Positions 1-9,288 of a stretch of 64,000 nucleotides of DNA are shown here, piece by piece. Source of the stretch: Rhizobiaceae bacterium. GTDB taxonomy: Bacteria > Pseudomonadota > Alphaproteobacteria > Rhizobiales > Rhizobiaceae. The stretch is taken from NCBI GenBank assembly GCA_029233925.1, contig JARGOX010000002.1, forward strand, positions 62,001-126,000, read 5' to 3'. Within the stretch, counting starts at the first letter, position 1; each line of letters begins with the position of its first letter. The position numbers were made by a program, and so were the translations under genes. The notes below the pieces were generated by a model. It was not told where the DNA came from. It worked only from the letters and a program-made list of their open reading frames with translations, and did not search any database.

Positions 1-796
1 CAGCACCGTCGCGCGCGCGTCCCGTACGCAGCCGCCCAATATAACCGTCCTCAAAGTCTGCAGCCGTATCGCCCGCCTGTTCGTTGAGAAAATCGTCCAG
101 TCTGATATCAGCCTGGGGAAACGCCGCATCAACCGGGTTCCGTCCGACCTGGGAGGCCAGCATTGCCACAAGTTCACGCCGGGCAAGGGCTATCGCCACC
201 CCCAATTCGGCCATTTGCGCTTCAATACCGTCCAGCCACACCCGGTCCATGCGCCCTTCCGACAACAACCGATTGCGGCTGCGCATGGCGCGCTCGAAAT
301 CCAGCACGCGGCGCCCATGGGCCGGATCAATCGACAGGACCTGTCGGTCAAGGAACCGCCGCCGATCCGAGGCCGCCCCGGTAAACAGCCCGTCCATGGC
401 CGGCGTCAGCCAGACAATACGCAGATGCTCGGCCAGGTCTTCACTGGACCGCGCATTGGCACTGTTGATTCTGAGTTTGCGCCCGGAGCTTCCATTGTAA
501 TCGGGTTCGCCGCCAGCGGAGGTGCCGATATCCACCGGCCCGGCCATGCCTTCGACATGGGCAAAAACGGCAAATCCTGCAGCGGAGCCGACGCGGCTCA
601 CTTCATTGTAGGCTGCACGCCGCAATCCCCTGCCAGGTGACAGAAAGGAAATCGCTTCCATCAGATTGGTTTTGCCGGCACCATTCTGTCCGGTCAGCAC
701 GACATGGCGCGCATCCAGTTCAAGTGCCAATTGCTGATAATTGCGGAAATCCGTCAGTTTGAGACGTGTGAGATAGACTGTGCCTGGAACACTCAC
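1..796 (-). CDS. recF: RecF, DNA repair ATPase (partial, C-terminus outside window)
   Basis: RecF helps load RecA at gapped DNA during recombinational repair. About 265 N-terminal residues are present; the reading frame leaves the window at base 1. From a GTG at 796 the protein starts VSVPGTVYLTRLKLTDFRNY, as in rhizobial RecF, followed by the Walker A motif GQNGAGKTNL and the SPGRGLRR stretch. It follows dnaN after a 40-base gap, the usual dnaA-dnaN-recF order. The frame stays open upstream into dnaN, but no better start codon is visible, so GTG 796 is the likely start. The family call is certain; the exact start is less so. Confidence 0.93.
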   Translation of the reverse strand, partial: MSVPGTVYLTRLKLTDFRNYQQLALELDARHVVLTGQNGAGKTNLMEAISFLSPGRGLRRAAYNEVSRVGSAAGFAVFAHVEGMAGPVDIGTSAGGEPDYNGSSGRKLRINSANARSSEDLAEHLRIVWLTPAMDGLFTGAASDRRRFLDRQVLSIDPAHGRRVLDFERAMRSRNRLLSEGRMDRVWLDGIEAQMAELGVAIALARRELVAMLASQVGRNPVDAAFPQADIRLDDFLNEQAGDTAADFEDGYIGRLRTGRARDGA

Positions 797-836
797 AATC
801 CGGTCCGATTCAAACTCCGCCCCAAATGCGCCAATC

Positions 837-1955
837 CTAAACGCGCATTGGCATCAGGACATAAAGGGCGCTGTCCTCGGCAACATCGCGCACAAGCGTC
901 GGCGATCCGGAGTCGGCAAACATGAACACGGCCTCTGCGCCACTGAACTGATTGGTGATATCCAGCAGATATTTGGCGTTGAAGCCGATTTCCAGCGGCT
1001 CGTTCTGATAGTCGACCACCAGTTCTTCGGTGGCGCTGCCGGAATCGGGATTGTTGACAGTCAGCGTCAGCAGGCCATCTGCGAGAACCAGCTTGACCGC
1101 CCGTCCCCGTTCCGATGAGATCGTCGAGACACGATCAACCGCAGAGGCAAACGGCGCACAATCAATCCTGAGTTCCTTGTCATTGCCGGAGGGAATGACA
1201 CGCTGGTAATCGGGAAAGGTTCCATCGATGAGTTTCGACGTCAGCATCACGCCGCCAATGGCAAACCTGATTTTTGCTTCAGACACTTCCACGGTTATCA
1301 CCATATCGGGATCATCAACCAGCTTCTGCAACTCGCCGACGGTCTTGCGCGGGATTATAATGCCCGGCATGCCTTCCGAACCCGACGGCGCTTCGACATC
1401 AGCGCGGGCAAGCCGGTGACCATCGGTCGCCACTGCGCGCAGCTTCAATGAGCCTTCGTCTTCGATCGTATGAACATAAATTCCATTGAGGTAATAGCGG
1501 GTCTCTTCCGTCGAGATCGCAAACTGCGTGCGATCAATCAACATTTTCAAATCCGTCGATGGCAGGCGGAACGTGTGGCTGAACTCTCCGGAGGTGAGAT
1601 CAGGAAAATCGGATTCGGGCAGGCATTGCAGCGAAAACCTGGAACGCCCGGAAACAACGCTCATGCTGCCGCCATCGGGTTCGACGGCAAGCAGAACCTC
1701 TGCACCATCGGGCAGCTTGCGAACGATATCATAGAGAAGATGGGCCGGCACGGTTGTCGATCCGGCCTGTTCAACATTGGCTGCGGTTGCTTCGGTGATC
1801 TCGAGATCAAGGTCTGTTGCCTTGAGATCAAGCGTCGCTCCGTCAGCTTTCAAAAGCACGTTTGACAGAATCGGGATGGTATTGCGCCGTTCCACAACAC
1901 GGTGGACGTGGCTCAGTGATTTGAGGATATTCGAACGCTCGATTGTCACACGCAT
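837..1955 (-). CDS. dnaN: DNA polymerase III beta subunit (sliding clamp)
   Basis: This is the ring-shaped clamp that tethers DNA polymerase III to its template. It is 372 residues, normal for the family, and starts MRVTIERSNILKSLSHVHRV. The three repeated clamp domains fill the length, and the C-terminus YVLMPMRV is the typical clamp ending that forms part of the partner-binding pocket. It lies between dnaA (276 bases upstream) and recF (40 bases downstream) on the same strand. A terminator after dnaA suggests dnaN has its own promoter in the gap. Confidence 0.97.
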   Translation of the reverse strand: MRVTIERSNILKSLSHVHRVVERRNTIPILSNVLLKADGATLDLKATDLDLEITEATAANVEQAGSTTVPAHLLYDIVRKLPDGAEVLLAVEPDGGSMSVVSGRSRFSLQCLPESDFPDLTSGEFSHTFRLPSTDLKMLIDRTQFAISTEETRYYLNGIYVHTIEDEGSLKLRAVATDGHRLARADVEAPSGSEGMPGIIIPRKTVGELQKLVDDPDMVITVEVSEAKIRFAIGGVMLTSKLIDGTFPDYQRVIPSGNDKELRIDCAPFASAVDRVSTISSERGRAVKLVLADGLLTLTVNNPDSGSATEELVVDYQNEPLEIGFNAKYLLDITNQFSGAEAVFMFADSGSPTLVRDVAEDSALYVLMPMRV

Positions 1956-2231
1956 GGTTGCTTACACCAAATTCCTGTTGTCTGAACACCGGCACCGGTT
2001 TGAGTTGTCGCCGACTGGACCCGGGCATTCCGGATTCTGCGTCTTCATACCCATAGGGCCATAGCGGTACTTTGCTTTAGGGACAAGCAAAATGACAGAT
2101 TCAACACCTGTTAGGCAAGTGCGTCCGGCACTGGTGGGACCGAGGAACCATGCTTTCTGGGGATAAACCGGCAACGGCCCTTACCAGCAGACAAAAAGGC
2201 CCGCCAAAGCGGGCCCCGCAAACGTCTGCGA
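1956..2231. other. dnaA-dnaN intergenic region
   Basis: This 276-base stretch holds no gene I can support. It contains the dnaA terminator at its right end. On the minus strand, TTGCTT (around 2085) and CGCTAT (about 18 bases on) could be a weak promoter for dnaN, but this is only a by-eye guess. Confidence 0.4.
2193..2215 (-). terminator. Rho-independent terminator of dnaA
   Basis: On the minus strand a 7-bp GC stem (GGCCCGC / GCGGGCC) with a TTTG loop is followed directly by five T residues, 16 bases after the dnaA stop codon. Confidence 0.85.
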
Positions 2232-3782
2232 TCAGTCGCTGATCAGCCGACGCAGCAATTCGACTTCGTGAGACAGCTTGGTATCTTCTGCCAGAAGTCC
2301 CTCAATCTTGCGCACGGCGTGCAAAACAGTCGTGTGATCACGACCGCCGAAACGCCGGCCAATTTCCGGGAAGGACCGCGGTGTCATGGTCTTTGCAAGA
2401 AACATTGCAATCTGACGCGGCTTGACGATTGTTCGCGTGCGCCTGCTCGAGATCATTTCCTGACGAGACACATTGTAGTGGCGCGAGACGACGCGCTGGA
2501 TATCCTCAATGCGCACCCGCTTGGGTTCACCCGCATTGACCAGATGACCAAGCAATTCATCAACCCGGTCAATCGACAATGAGGGTTCAAAGGAGTGGCG
2601 GAAAAGAAGCTGATTGAATGCCCCCTCCAATTCGCGACCGCTTGACGTCACCTGCTGGGCCACATGGGCCAGAATTTCAGTCGGGATATCAAGGGATCCG
2701 TCTTCCTGCTGAGCCGTGGCAAGACGACGCTTCAACATCTCCAGCCGCATTTCATAGTCCGGCGCCTCAATCTCGATGGCAACACCTCCCTGCAGGCGGG
2801 AACGCACACGTGCATCAAGCGATTCCAGCTCCCAGGGCGCGCGATCTGCTGCAACAACAACCTGGCGGGCGGAATCGAGCAACATATTGAGCAGGTGGCA
2901 AAATTCATGCTGGATCGATTTGCCTTGCAGGAATTGCATGTCGTCAATGACCAGCAGGTCGATATTGCGCAAGGATTCCTTGAACGACAGGGCATCATTG
3001 TCACGAATGGCGGTGGCAAAGCGCCACATGAAGTATTCCGCCGTCAGATAAACCACCCGAGGCTTGCGCTCACTCTGGGTTGCCGCCAGAGCCACGGCCT
3101 GAAGCAAATGGGTTTTGCCGAGCCCGACGCTGGAATGGACAAACAGCGGATTGAAACGAACGGCACTGGTACCGGCTTCTGCAATGGTCTTGGCCGCGGC
3201 CAGCGCCACACGGTTTGACGAGCCTTCAACAAATGCACTGAAGGAATAGCGTCCATCCAGAGGTGATCCAGACACCGAACTTGGGTCGGCCTGTCGCAGA
3301 TGGTTCTTCTTGGCTTTCAAAATGGCTTGCTGGACGGTTGGCGCCCTGTTCGCCTGTGCTCCCGGTGCCGTCGATTGCTGAACATCCGTTATCTCGGACG
3401 ACTGGATAAGACGGTTGCCGCGGGTGGCAGAGCGCACCACGATCTCCACGCGAAGAATATCTGCGTCCTCCTCCATGAAGAGCTTGGTCAATACATCCAG
3501 GTAACGATTGTTGATCCATGACCGCAGAAAGGTCGTGGGTACAGAGAGGCGGACAATGCTTTTTGAAACTGAATCCAGTTGGAGTCTCCCGAACCAACTG
3601 GAAAATACATCCAAACCAACTTGTGCTTTCAATCGGGTCTGCACCCGGCTGAAGAGAACATCATGCGACATATTGGGTTTCCCCGCCCTGTTGGAAGATT
3701 CGACCATGCTGGTCTGGAGTGGTGCTGTTTCGTTGGACTCTATTGTTATTTTTCGCACTGCCGCCCCTGATAGTACCTGCAT
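2232..3782 (-). CDS. dnaA: Chromosomal replication initiator DnaA
   Basis: DnaA is the AAA+ protein that opens the chromosomal origin. At 516 residues it has the N-terminal domain ([18 protein letters not shown]), a linker, Walker A VGLGKTHL, Walker [10 protein letters not shown], and the C-terminal DNA-binding signature [16 protein letters not shown] chose the ATG at 3782 because AGGAGA lies nine bases before it. A shorter form starting at the internal MSHDVLF would match many alphaproteobacterial proteins but lacks a clear ribosome site. Rhizobial DnaA proteins often have such N-terminal extensions. rpsT lies upstream and dnaN downstream on the same strand. Confidence 0.97.
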   Translation of the reverse strand: MQVLSGAAVRKITIESNETAPLQTSMVESSNRAGKPNMSHDVLFSRVQTRLKAQVGLDVFSSWFGRLQLDSVSKSIVRLSVPTTFLRSWINNRYLDVLTKLFMEEDADILRVEIVVRSATRGNRLIQSSEITDVQQSTAPGAQANRAPTVQQAILKAKKNHLRQADPSSVSGSPLDGRYSFSAFVEGSSNRVALAAAKTIAEAGTSAVRFNPLFVHSSVGLGKTHLLQAVALAATQSERKPRVVYLTAEYFMWRFATAIRDNDALSFKESLRNIDLLVIDDMQFLQGKSIQHEFCHLLNMLLDSARQVVVAADRAPWELESLDARVRSRLQGGVAIEIEAPDYEMRLEMLKRRLATAQQEDGSLDIPTEILAHVAQQVTSSGRELEGAFNQLLFRHSFEPSLSIDRVDELLGHLVNAGEPKRVRIEDIQRVVSRHYNVSRQEMISSRRTRTIVKPRQIAMFLAKTMTPRSFPEIGRRFGGRDHTTVLHAVRKIEGLLAEDTKLSHEVELLRRLISD

Positions 3783-4489
3783 GTCTGGCCGTCTCCTGTA
3801 ATTCTTTTGTTTTATCAGCTAAAACGCCGAATTTTACTTACTTGTAGTTGTATTTTTCAGTCTCTCTACCGCATTAACTCCTTGTTAACCACCTTCCATT
3901 TATCTTCCTGATCACATTAAGCCAAAGGCGCCGGACAAAAGTGATCTGCTTCCTTCCAATGCACCACCTCCAGGAAACGGGCACAGCTATCCATGCATCC
4001 GGGCGCACACCCGGATCGCAAATGGGAAATGTAATTGAATCGTGCCACAGAATGCGAACACTGCATTGAGGATGAAAACAAATCCGATTGCTGCATACAA
4101 CGGCAACGACACCGGACCTTGGGACCACTTGTTTGCGACCTCAATGCATAATCATTAAGGCAGGGTCTGACGGCGAAGGTCAAGGAGGATCTGTCGAAGA
4201 ATCCCGCTTTACAGGCTGCGAACGTGACCGGTTTTAAACGCGCATCCTGTGCGCTTTCCCGTACGCTTTTGGAATCAATGGCTTTTTAAAATCCCTTTGG
4301 CAAAAAGGGGTCCAAAAACAAAATAATGAAAAAAACCTCTTGACTCCTGATTGGGTTAAAGAGTCCCTCAATGGTTAATTGAAGATTCCGCCACCTCCAG
4401 TAACTCATTGTATTTGTTGACTAAAAATTGTTTTGGAAAAAATTTGCGATTTTCGTTGCCACGAAAATACTACCGAAATTTGTTGAATC
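3783..4489. other. Long non-coding dnaA leader / dnaA-rpsT spacer
   Basis: About 700 bases without a supportable gene, clearly AT-richer than its surroundings, with A/T runs around 4300-4345 and 4420-4450. It must contain the dnaA promoter. I looked for TTATCCACA-type DnaA boxes on both strands and saw no consensus copy, so I do not call an origin. Short frames here (for example 3874-4183, minus) resemble no family. Confidence 0.5.
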
Positions 4490-4515
4490 AGAAAAGCCCG
4501 GCTGAAAGCCAGGCT
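4490..4515 (-). terminator. Rho-independent terminator of rpsT
   Basis: On the minus strand AGCCTGGCT pairs with AGCCGGGCT (nine pairs, one G-U) around a TTC loop, followed by TTTTC. It lies 28 bases after the rpsT stop. Confidence 0.85.
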
Positions 4516-4543
4516 CATCAAATTCCTGAAAATTAATTGGTAT

Positions 4544-4810
4544 TTAGGCGCTGATCGCGTGAACGCGCTTTGCCAGACGCGAAATCTTTCGCGACGCCGT
4601 ATTGGCGTGGACAACACCCTTGTTGGCTGCCCGCATCATTTCAGGCTGGGCTGCCTTGAGTGCTGCAGCTGCAACAGTCTGGTCACCGGAAGCGATTGCT
4701 TCTTCAACAGTGCGGATGAAGCTGCGAACCCGCGAACGACGGTTCTTGTTGACTTCCGTGCGCCGAGCGATCTTGCGGGTCGCCTTTTTAGCCGAACTTG
4801 TATTGGCCAT
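4544..4810 (-). CDS. rpsT: 30S ribosomal protein S20
   Basis: S20 is a primary 16S rRNA-binding protein of the small subunit. It is 88 residues, very basic and mostly helical, starting [19 protein letters not shown], with the family's typical alanine- and lysine-rich ending ([14 protein letters not shown]). It stands alone with its own terminator, upstream of dnaA, a placement common in rhizobial genomes. Confidence 0.97.
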   Translation of the reverse strand: MANTSSAKKATRKIARRTEVNKNRRSRVRSFIRTVEEAIASGDQTVAAAALKAAQPEMMRAANKGVVHANTASRKISRLAKRVHAISA

Positions 4811-4960
4811 CTTATTCTCTCTTCACGATCTAGCAACGCTCCATACCTCACGTTCAGGTTTGCCAACCCGCATTCAGGACGATAGGAGCAGAAAAAAATT
4901 CAGGTGTCCGTAAGGCTCACCAAATCCGTGCCGGGCATATAGCTGGAAACTGGGCCCCCG

Positions 4961-5734
4961 TCAACGGTTCTTGAACTGCGCTTTGCGTTTCTCGGCAAAT
5001 GCGGCCATTCCTTCCTTCTGGTCCTCGGTGGCAAACAGCGAATGGAACACCCGCCTTTCAAAGCGAATCCCCTCTTCAAGGCTGACTTCAAAGGACCGGT
5101 TGACACTTTCCTTGGCCATGCAGACCGATGGCAGGGAAAAACCGGCGATTTTGGTGGCGGCCTTCATCGCCGTCTCCAGCAGATCATCAGCAGGCACGAT
5201 CCGCGCCACCAACCCGCTACGTTCAGCCTCTTCGGCGTCCATCATCCGGCCGGTGAGACACATATCCATGGCTTTTGCCTTGCCGACGGCCCTTGTCAGA
5301 CGCTGGCTGCCGCCGAAACCCGGCAAAACGCCCAGCGTAATTTCCGGCTGACCGAATTTTGCATTGTCAGCAGCAATGATGAAATCACAGGCCATGGCAA
5401 GTTCGCAGCCACCGCCAAGCGCATATCCGGAAACAGCAGCGATCATCGGCTTGCGGACCTGGCTGATTCTGTTCCATTGCCCGATAAAGTCGCCCAGATA
5501 GGCATCGACAAAATCGAGATTTTGCATTTCCTTGATATCGGCGCCGGCGGCAAATGCCTTTTCGGAGCCGGTGATCACCATCGCGCCAATCTTTGCATCC
5601 CGGTCAAACCCTTCCACCACGTCCAGCAACTCGCCCATCATCTCCGAATTGAGCGCATTGAGGGCCTCAGGTCTGTCGAGCGTGATCAGACCGACGCGAC
5701 CACGGGTTTCAACCTTGATGGATACATATGCCAT
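4961..5734 (-). CDS. Enoyl-CoA hydratase
   Basis: A crotonase-superfamily enzyme of 257 residues that hydrates 2-enoyl-CoA to 3-hydroxyacyl-CoA in beta-oxidation. Visible features are the oxyanion-hole segment [11 protein letters not shown] and the helix [14 protein letters not shown] with the first catalytic glutamate. The second catalytic glutamate is in [16 protein letters not shown]. The C-terminus [14 protein letters not shown] is typical of the short-chain hydratase branch. It sits 42 bases after mutM on the same strand and may be co-transcribed. The precise acyl chain preference cannot be read from sequence. Confidence 0.92.
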   Translation of the reverse strand: MAYVSIKVETRGRVGLITLDRPEALNALNSEMMGELLDVVEGFDRDAKIGAMVITGSEKAFAAGADIKEMQNLDFVDAYLGDFIGQWNRISQVRKPMIAAVSGYALGGGCELAMACDFIIAADNAKFGQPEITLGVLPGFGGSQRLTRAVGKAKAMDMCLTGRMMDAEEAERSGLVARIVPADDLLETAMKAATKIAGFSLPSVCMAKESVNRSFEVSLEEGIRFERRVFHSLFATEDQKEGMAAFAEKRKAQFKNR

Positions 5735-5776
5735 GCGGGCTTTCCTTTTAAAAATACCTGTCGAAAGACTATTTAG

Positions 5777-6667
5777 CTATCGCTGGCAGCGCGGACAATA
5801 GAAAGTTGACCTGCCGCTTTGCACAATACGCTGAATGGTGCCGCTACAGCCCTCGCGGCGGCACGGTTCCCCCTCCCGGTCATAGACATTGAAACTGTGC
5901 TGGAAATAACCGAGCGTGCCATCTGCCTGCCTGTGATCCTGCAGGGAAGAGCCACCGGCCTCGATGGCCGCTGCAATCACCGCTCTGATCGCCTGGGTCA
6001 GATCTTCCAGCCGCCGCGTTGGCCGGCCGCGGCTCGTCACCAGTGTTGCGGCACTGCGCCGCGGCGACAGCCGTGAACGCCACAGCGCTTCACACACATA
6101 TATATTGCCAAGACCGGCAATGATCTTCTGGTCAAGCAATGCGGCCTTCAACGGCGCTGCCTTGCCTGCAAAACGGCTGGCCAGGTAATCCGCATGAAGG
6201 GCATTGCCGACAGGTTCGGCGCCAAGATCACGGATAAAGGGATGATCATCCAGGGCATTGCTGGTGGTCAGCAGCATGAAACCGAAGCGGCGCGGATCAT
6301 TATAGACAATGCGCGCCTTGCCGGCCGGACCATCGACATGGAACACCACATGATCATGTTTTTCATTCTTGCTGCGGTCCACATGAAAATGACCGGGGGT
6401 ATTTCTGACCGCCTCTGCATCGACATGATAGGAACCGGACATGCCCAGATGGGAAATCAGCACTGTCTCGTCATCGAGCCCGATGAGGAGATATTTCGCC
6501 CGTCTTTGCAGGTGGGTGATGCGCCGGCCTTCAATGCGCTCGACGAATTTTTCAGGGAATGGAAAGCGCAGATCCGGGCGGCGCATTTCCAGACGCTCGA
6601 CACGGGCACCCTCCATTGCAGGCTGAAGGCCACGACGAACGGTTTCGACTTCTGGCAGTTCGGGCAT
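5777..6667 (-). CDS. mutM: Formamidopyrimidine-DNA glycosylase
   Basis: A bifunctional glycosylase/AP lyase that removes 8-oxoguanine. At 296 residues it begins [14 protein letters not shown], where the proline after the initiator Met is the catalytic nucleophile and Glu follows. The C-terminal zinc finger is visible as a C-x4-C pair (CRREGC) and a C-x2-C pair (YCPRCQR) at the very end. It is divergent from ubiE, with 155 bases between them holding both promoters. Confidence 0.96.
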   Translation of the reverse strand: MPELPEVETVRRGLQPAMEGARVERLEMRRPDLRFPFPEKFVERIEGRRITHLQRRAKYLLIGLDDETVLISHLGMSGSYHVDAEAVRNTPGHFHVDRSKNEKHDHVVFHVDGPAGKARIVYNDPRRFGFMLLTTSNALDDHPFIRDLGAEPVGNALHADYLASRFAGKAAPLKAALLDQKIIAGLGNIYVCEALWRSRLSPRRSAATLVTSRGRPTRRLEDLTQAIRAVIAAAIEAGGSSLQDHRQADGTLGYFQHSFNVYDREGEPCRREGCSGTIQRIVQSGRSTFYCPRCQR

Positions 6668-6822
6668 GCGGCACTCGGCTCATTTGGCTTTTGACTGGAC
6701 TTGACCTATAAGCGGCGCGACTTTGCCGCACCGATCATTGTGCCTGCCTGATAGCGCATCTTGACGCCTTAGGCTATCGTTCAAGGTGCACGGCCCGTTG
6801 AATTGTATCTCGGAGTTTATGA

Positions 6823-7599
6823 ATGTCTGAAGCACGCACATCCGCCTCCGGTGGCATGGAAACCTCCTATGGTTTTGTCGACGTCGAAAAGGGCCAGAAG
6901 CAGGACCTGGTCAATGAGGTCTTCCACAGTGTCGCCAAGCGTTATGACATCATGAATGATGTCATGTCATTTGGCATGCACCGGGCCTGGAAAGACGCCA
7001 TGATCAGCGCGCTCAATCCGCGTGCGAGTGCCCATTTCAAGGCGCTTGATGTGGCCGGCGGAACCGGCGATATCGCGTTTCGCATCATTGAAGCTGCGCA
7101 AGCAAACGCCCACGCAACCGTCCTCGACATCAACGGCTCCATGCTTGAGGTCGGTCAGCAGCGTGCCCGCACGAAAAAAATCGAAGACCAGCTGACCTTT
7201 GTCGAGGCAAATGCCGAAGACCTTCCCTTCGAGGACAATACATTCGACGCCTATACGATCGCATTTGGCATTCGCAATGTGCCGCGTATCGAGGTCGCAC
7301 TGCAAGAGGCCTACAGGGTGCTGAAACGGGGCGGCCGCTTTTTGTGTCTTGAATTTTCCGACGTGGATATGCCGCTGTTCGAAAAGGCCTATGAGGCCTG
7401 GTCCTTCAAGGCCATTCCGCAATTCGGCCGGTTGATCACCGGTGACAGTGAACCCTATCAATATCTGGTCGAATCCATCCGCAAGTTTCCCGATCAGCAG
7501 AACTTTGCCCATATGATCACGGCTGCGGGTTTTTCGCGCGTCAAATGGACCGATTACACCGGCGGCGTCGCAGCCCTGCATTCGGGCTGGAAGCTTTGA
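6823..7599 (+). CDS. ubiE: Ubiquinone/menaquinone C-methyltransferase UbiE
   Basis: A SAM-dependent C-methyltransferase in ubiquinone synthesis. It has 258 residues. The motif [18 protein letters not shown] and the SAM-binding [13 protein letters not shown] are diagnostic, and the later IAFGIRNVP and [12 protein letters not shown] segments fit. ubiB follows after 67 bases on the same strand, so the two probably form a quinone-biosynthesis operon. Confidence 0.96.
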   Translation: MSEARTSASGGMETSYGFVDVEKGQKQDLVNEVFHSVAKRYDIMNDVMSFGMHRAWKDAMISALNPRASAHFKALDVAGGTGDIAFRIIEAAQANAHATVLDINGSMLEVGQQRARTKKIEDQLTFVEANAEDLPFEDNTFDAYTIAFGIRNVPRIEVALQEAYRVLKRGGRFLCLEFSDVDMPLFEKAYEAWSFKAIPQFGRLITGDSEPYQYLVESIRKFPDQQNFAHMITAAGFSRVKWTDYTGGVAALHSGWKL

Positions 7600-7666
7600 T
7601 GCAAACAATGCTATCTGCGCCGATGGACCCTTGTGACCAACGCCTGTTGAAAAAGCCCGGCAGACC

Positions 7667-9238
7667 ATGAACAGTTTGATTGCCTATCTGAGACTGACGC
7701 ATGCGGGCTGGGTGATGGCCCGCGAAGGCGTCATTGCCTCGCTTCCTGCTGATGGTCTGCGTGGACCTGCAAAGCTTGCGCACCGTCTGGCGGGGCTGAT
7801 TGCCCGTCGCCAGACGCAACAGGTGCAACGGGCTGAGCGGCTGTCGCGCGCCGTTGAGCGGCTGGGGCCGTCCTATGTGAAACTTGGCCAGTTCCTGGCG
7901 ACCCGTCCAGATGTCGTCGGCAAGCCCCTGGCGCAGGATCTGTCGATGCTGCAGGATCGCATGGACACATTTCCCGTTTCAATCGCCAGAGCGCGTATAG
8001 CCGAATCGATCGGCCGCCCAGTGGACGATCTCTATAGTCGGTTTGACAATCCCATCGCCGCAGCCTCCATCGCGCAGGTCCATCCGGCAGAAGTCACCGA
8101 TGCCCGCGGTACCCGCAAGGTGGCCGTCAAGGTGGTGCGACCGGGCATTCGCCAGAGGTTTCGCAACGACCTGGAGGCCTTCTATATCATCGCTCGGCTG
8201 TCCGAGCGGATGATCCCCTCATCGCGGCGCCTGCGCCCAGTGGACATTGCCGGCACGCTTGAGCAGACAACCCGGATCGAAATGGATTTGCGCCTTGAGG
8301 CCGCAGCCCTGTCGGAACTGGCGGAAAACACCAAGGACGATCCGGGGTTTCGTGTGCCGCTTGTCGACTGGGAGCGTACCGGCCGTGATGTCGTCACCAT
8401 GGATTGGGTGGATGGCCTCAAGATTTCCGAAATCGCGGCATTGCAGGAAGCCGGTCACGACCTGGTTCACCTGTCCGAGGTGCTGATACAGTCATTTCTG
8501 CGCCACACGCTGCGCGACGGATTTTTTCACGCCGACATGCACCAGGGCAATCTGTTTGTCGATGCAAGCGGCTGCATCGTGGCGGTCGACATGGGCATTG
8601 TCGGCAGGCTGGGCAAAAAGGAACGCCGTTTCCTGGCCGAAATCCTCTACGGCTTTATCCGCCGCGACTATATGCGGGTCGCCGAGGTGCATTTCGAGGC
8701 GGGCTATGTGCCGGCCCACCATGATGTTGCGAGCTTTGCCCAGGCAATACGGGCCATCGGCGAGCCGATCCATGGCCAATCCGCCGAAACCATCTCCATG
8801 GCCAAGCTGCTGACCCTTTTGTTCGAAGTCACCGAGCTTTTCGACATGGAAACCCGGCCGGAACTGATCATGCTGCAAAAGACCATGGTTGTTGTCGAAG
8901 GGGTTTCACGCTCGCTCAACCCGAATTTCAACATGTGGAAGGCGGCAGAACCGGTGGTCGGTGACTGGATTGCCCAAAATCTCGGTCCTGCGCGGGTCTT
9001 GACCGATATCAGGGATGGGCTGCATGCCGCTGCACGGCTGGCTGAACAGGCCCCCGTTCTGGCTGAACGGGCTGAACGCTTTTCACAGGAGCTCGATGCC
9101 ATGGGCACCCACGGTCTGCGCTTTGACGCGGAAACCGCAAAAGCCATCGGCAAGGCAGAGGCACAATATTCACGTTCCGGACGAATCGCCCTATGGGTGA
9201 TTGCATTGACGGCAATATACATCGCCTTTCAGTTATAA
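7667..9238 (+). CDS. ubiB: UbiB, atypical kinase/ATPase for ubiquinone biosynthesis
   Basis: UbiB is a membrane-anchored ADCK-family protein needed for ubiquinone synthesis. It has 523 residues. The family KxGQ motif appears in SYVKLGQFLATRPD, the Ala-rich loop in AAASIAQVHPAEV, and the kinase-like metal site in FFHADMHQGNLFV followed by VAVDMGIVG. A hydrophobic C-terminal segment (ALWVIALTAIYIAFQL) should anchor it in the membrane. The gene lies between ubiE and coaBC, all on the plus strand. Confidence 0.95.
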   Translation: MNSLIAYLRLTHAGWVMAREGVIASLPADGLRGPAKLAHRLAGLIARRQTQQVQRAERLSRAVERLGPSYVKLGQFLATRPDVVGKPLAQDLSMLQDRMDTFPVSIARARIAESIGRPVDDLYSRFDNPIAAASIAQVHPAEVTDARGTRKVAVKVVRPGIRQRFRNDLEAFYIIARLSERMIPSSRRLRPVDIAGTLEQTTRIEMDLRLEAAALSELAENTKDDPGFRVPLVDWERTGRDVVTMDWVDGLKISEIAALQEAGHDLVHLSEVLIQSFLRHTLRDGFFHADMHQGNLFVDASGCIVAVDMGIVGRLGKKERRFLAEILYGFIRRDYMRVAEVHFEAGYVPAHHDVASFAQAIRAIGEPIHGQSAETISMAKLLTLLFEVTELFDMETRPELIMLQKTMVVVEGVSRSLNPNFNMWKAAEPVVGDWIAQNLGPARVLTDIRDGLHAAARLAEQAPVLAERAERFSQELDAMGTHGLRFDAETAKAIGKAEAQYSRSGRIALWVIALTAIYIAFQL

Positions 9239-9288
9239 ATTGATTTCAATGCAATCATTTGCTAGCCTCCCACAAGGGAGTCATCACC

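Noticed and set aside
3783-4489. Chromosomal origin of replication
   Set aside because: No consensus DnaA boxes were seen by eye, and position beside dnaA alone is not proof in alphaproteobacteria.
9259-9288. Start of coaBC at TTG 9259
   Set aside because: The ATG at 9289 has a good ribosome site, and the RHH domain begins exactly there (MASITIRN).
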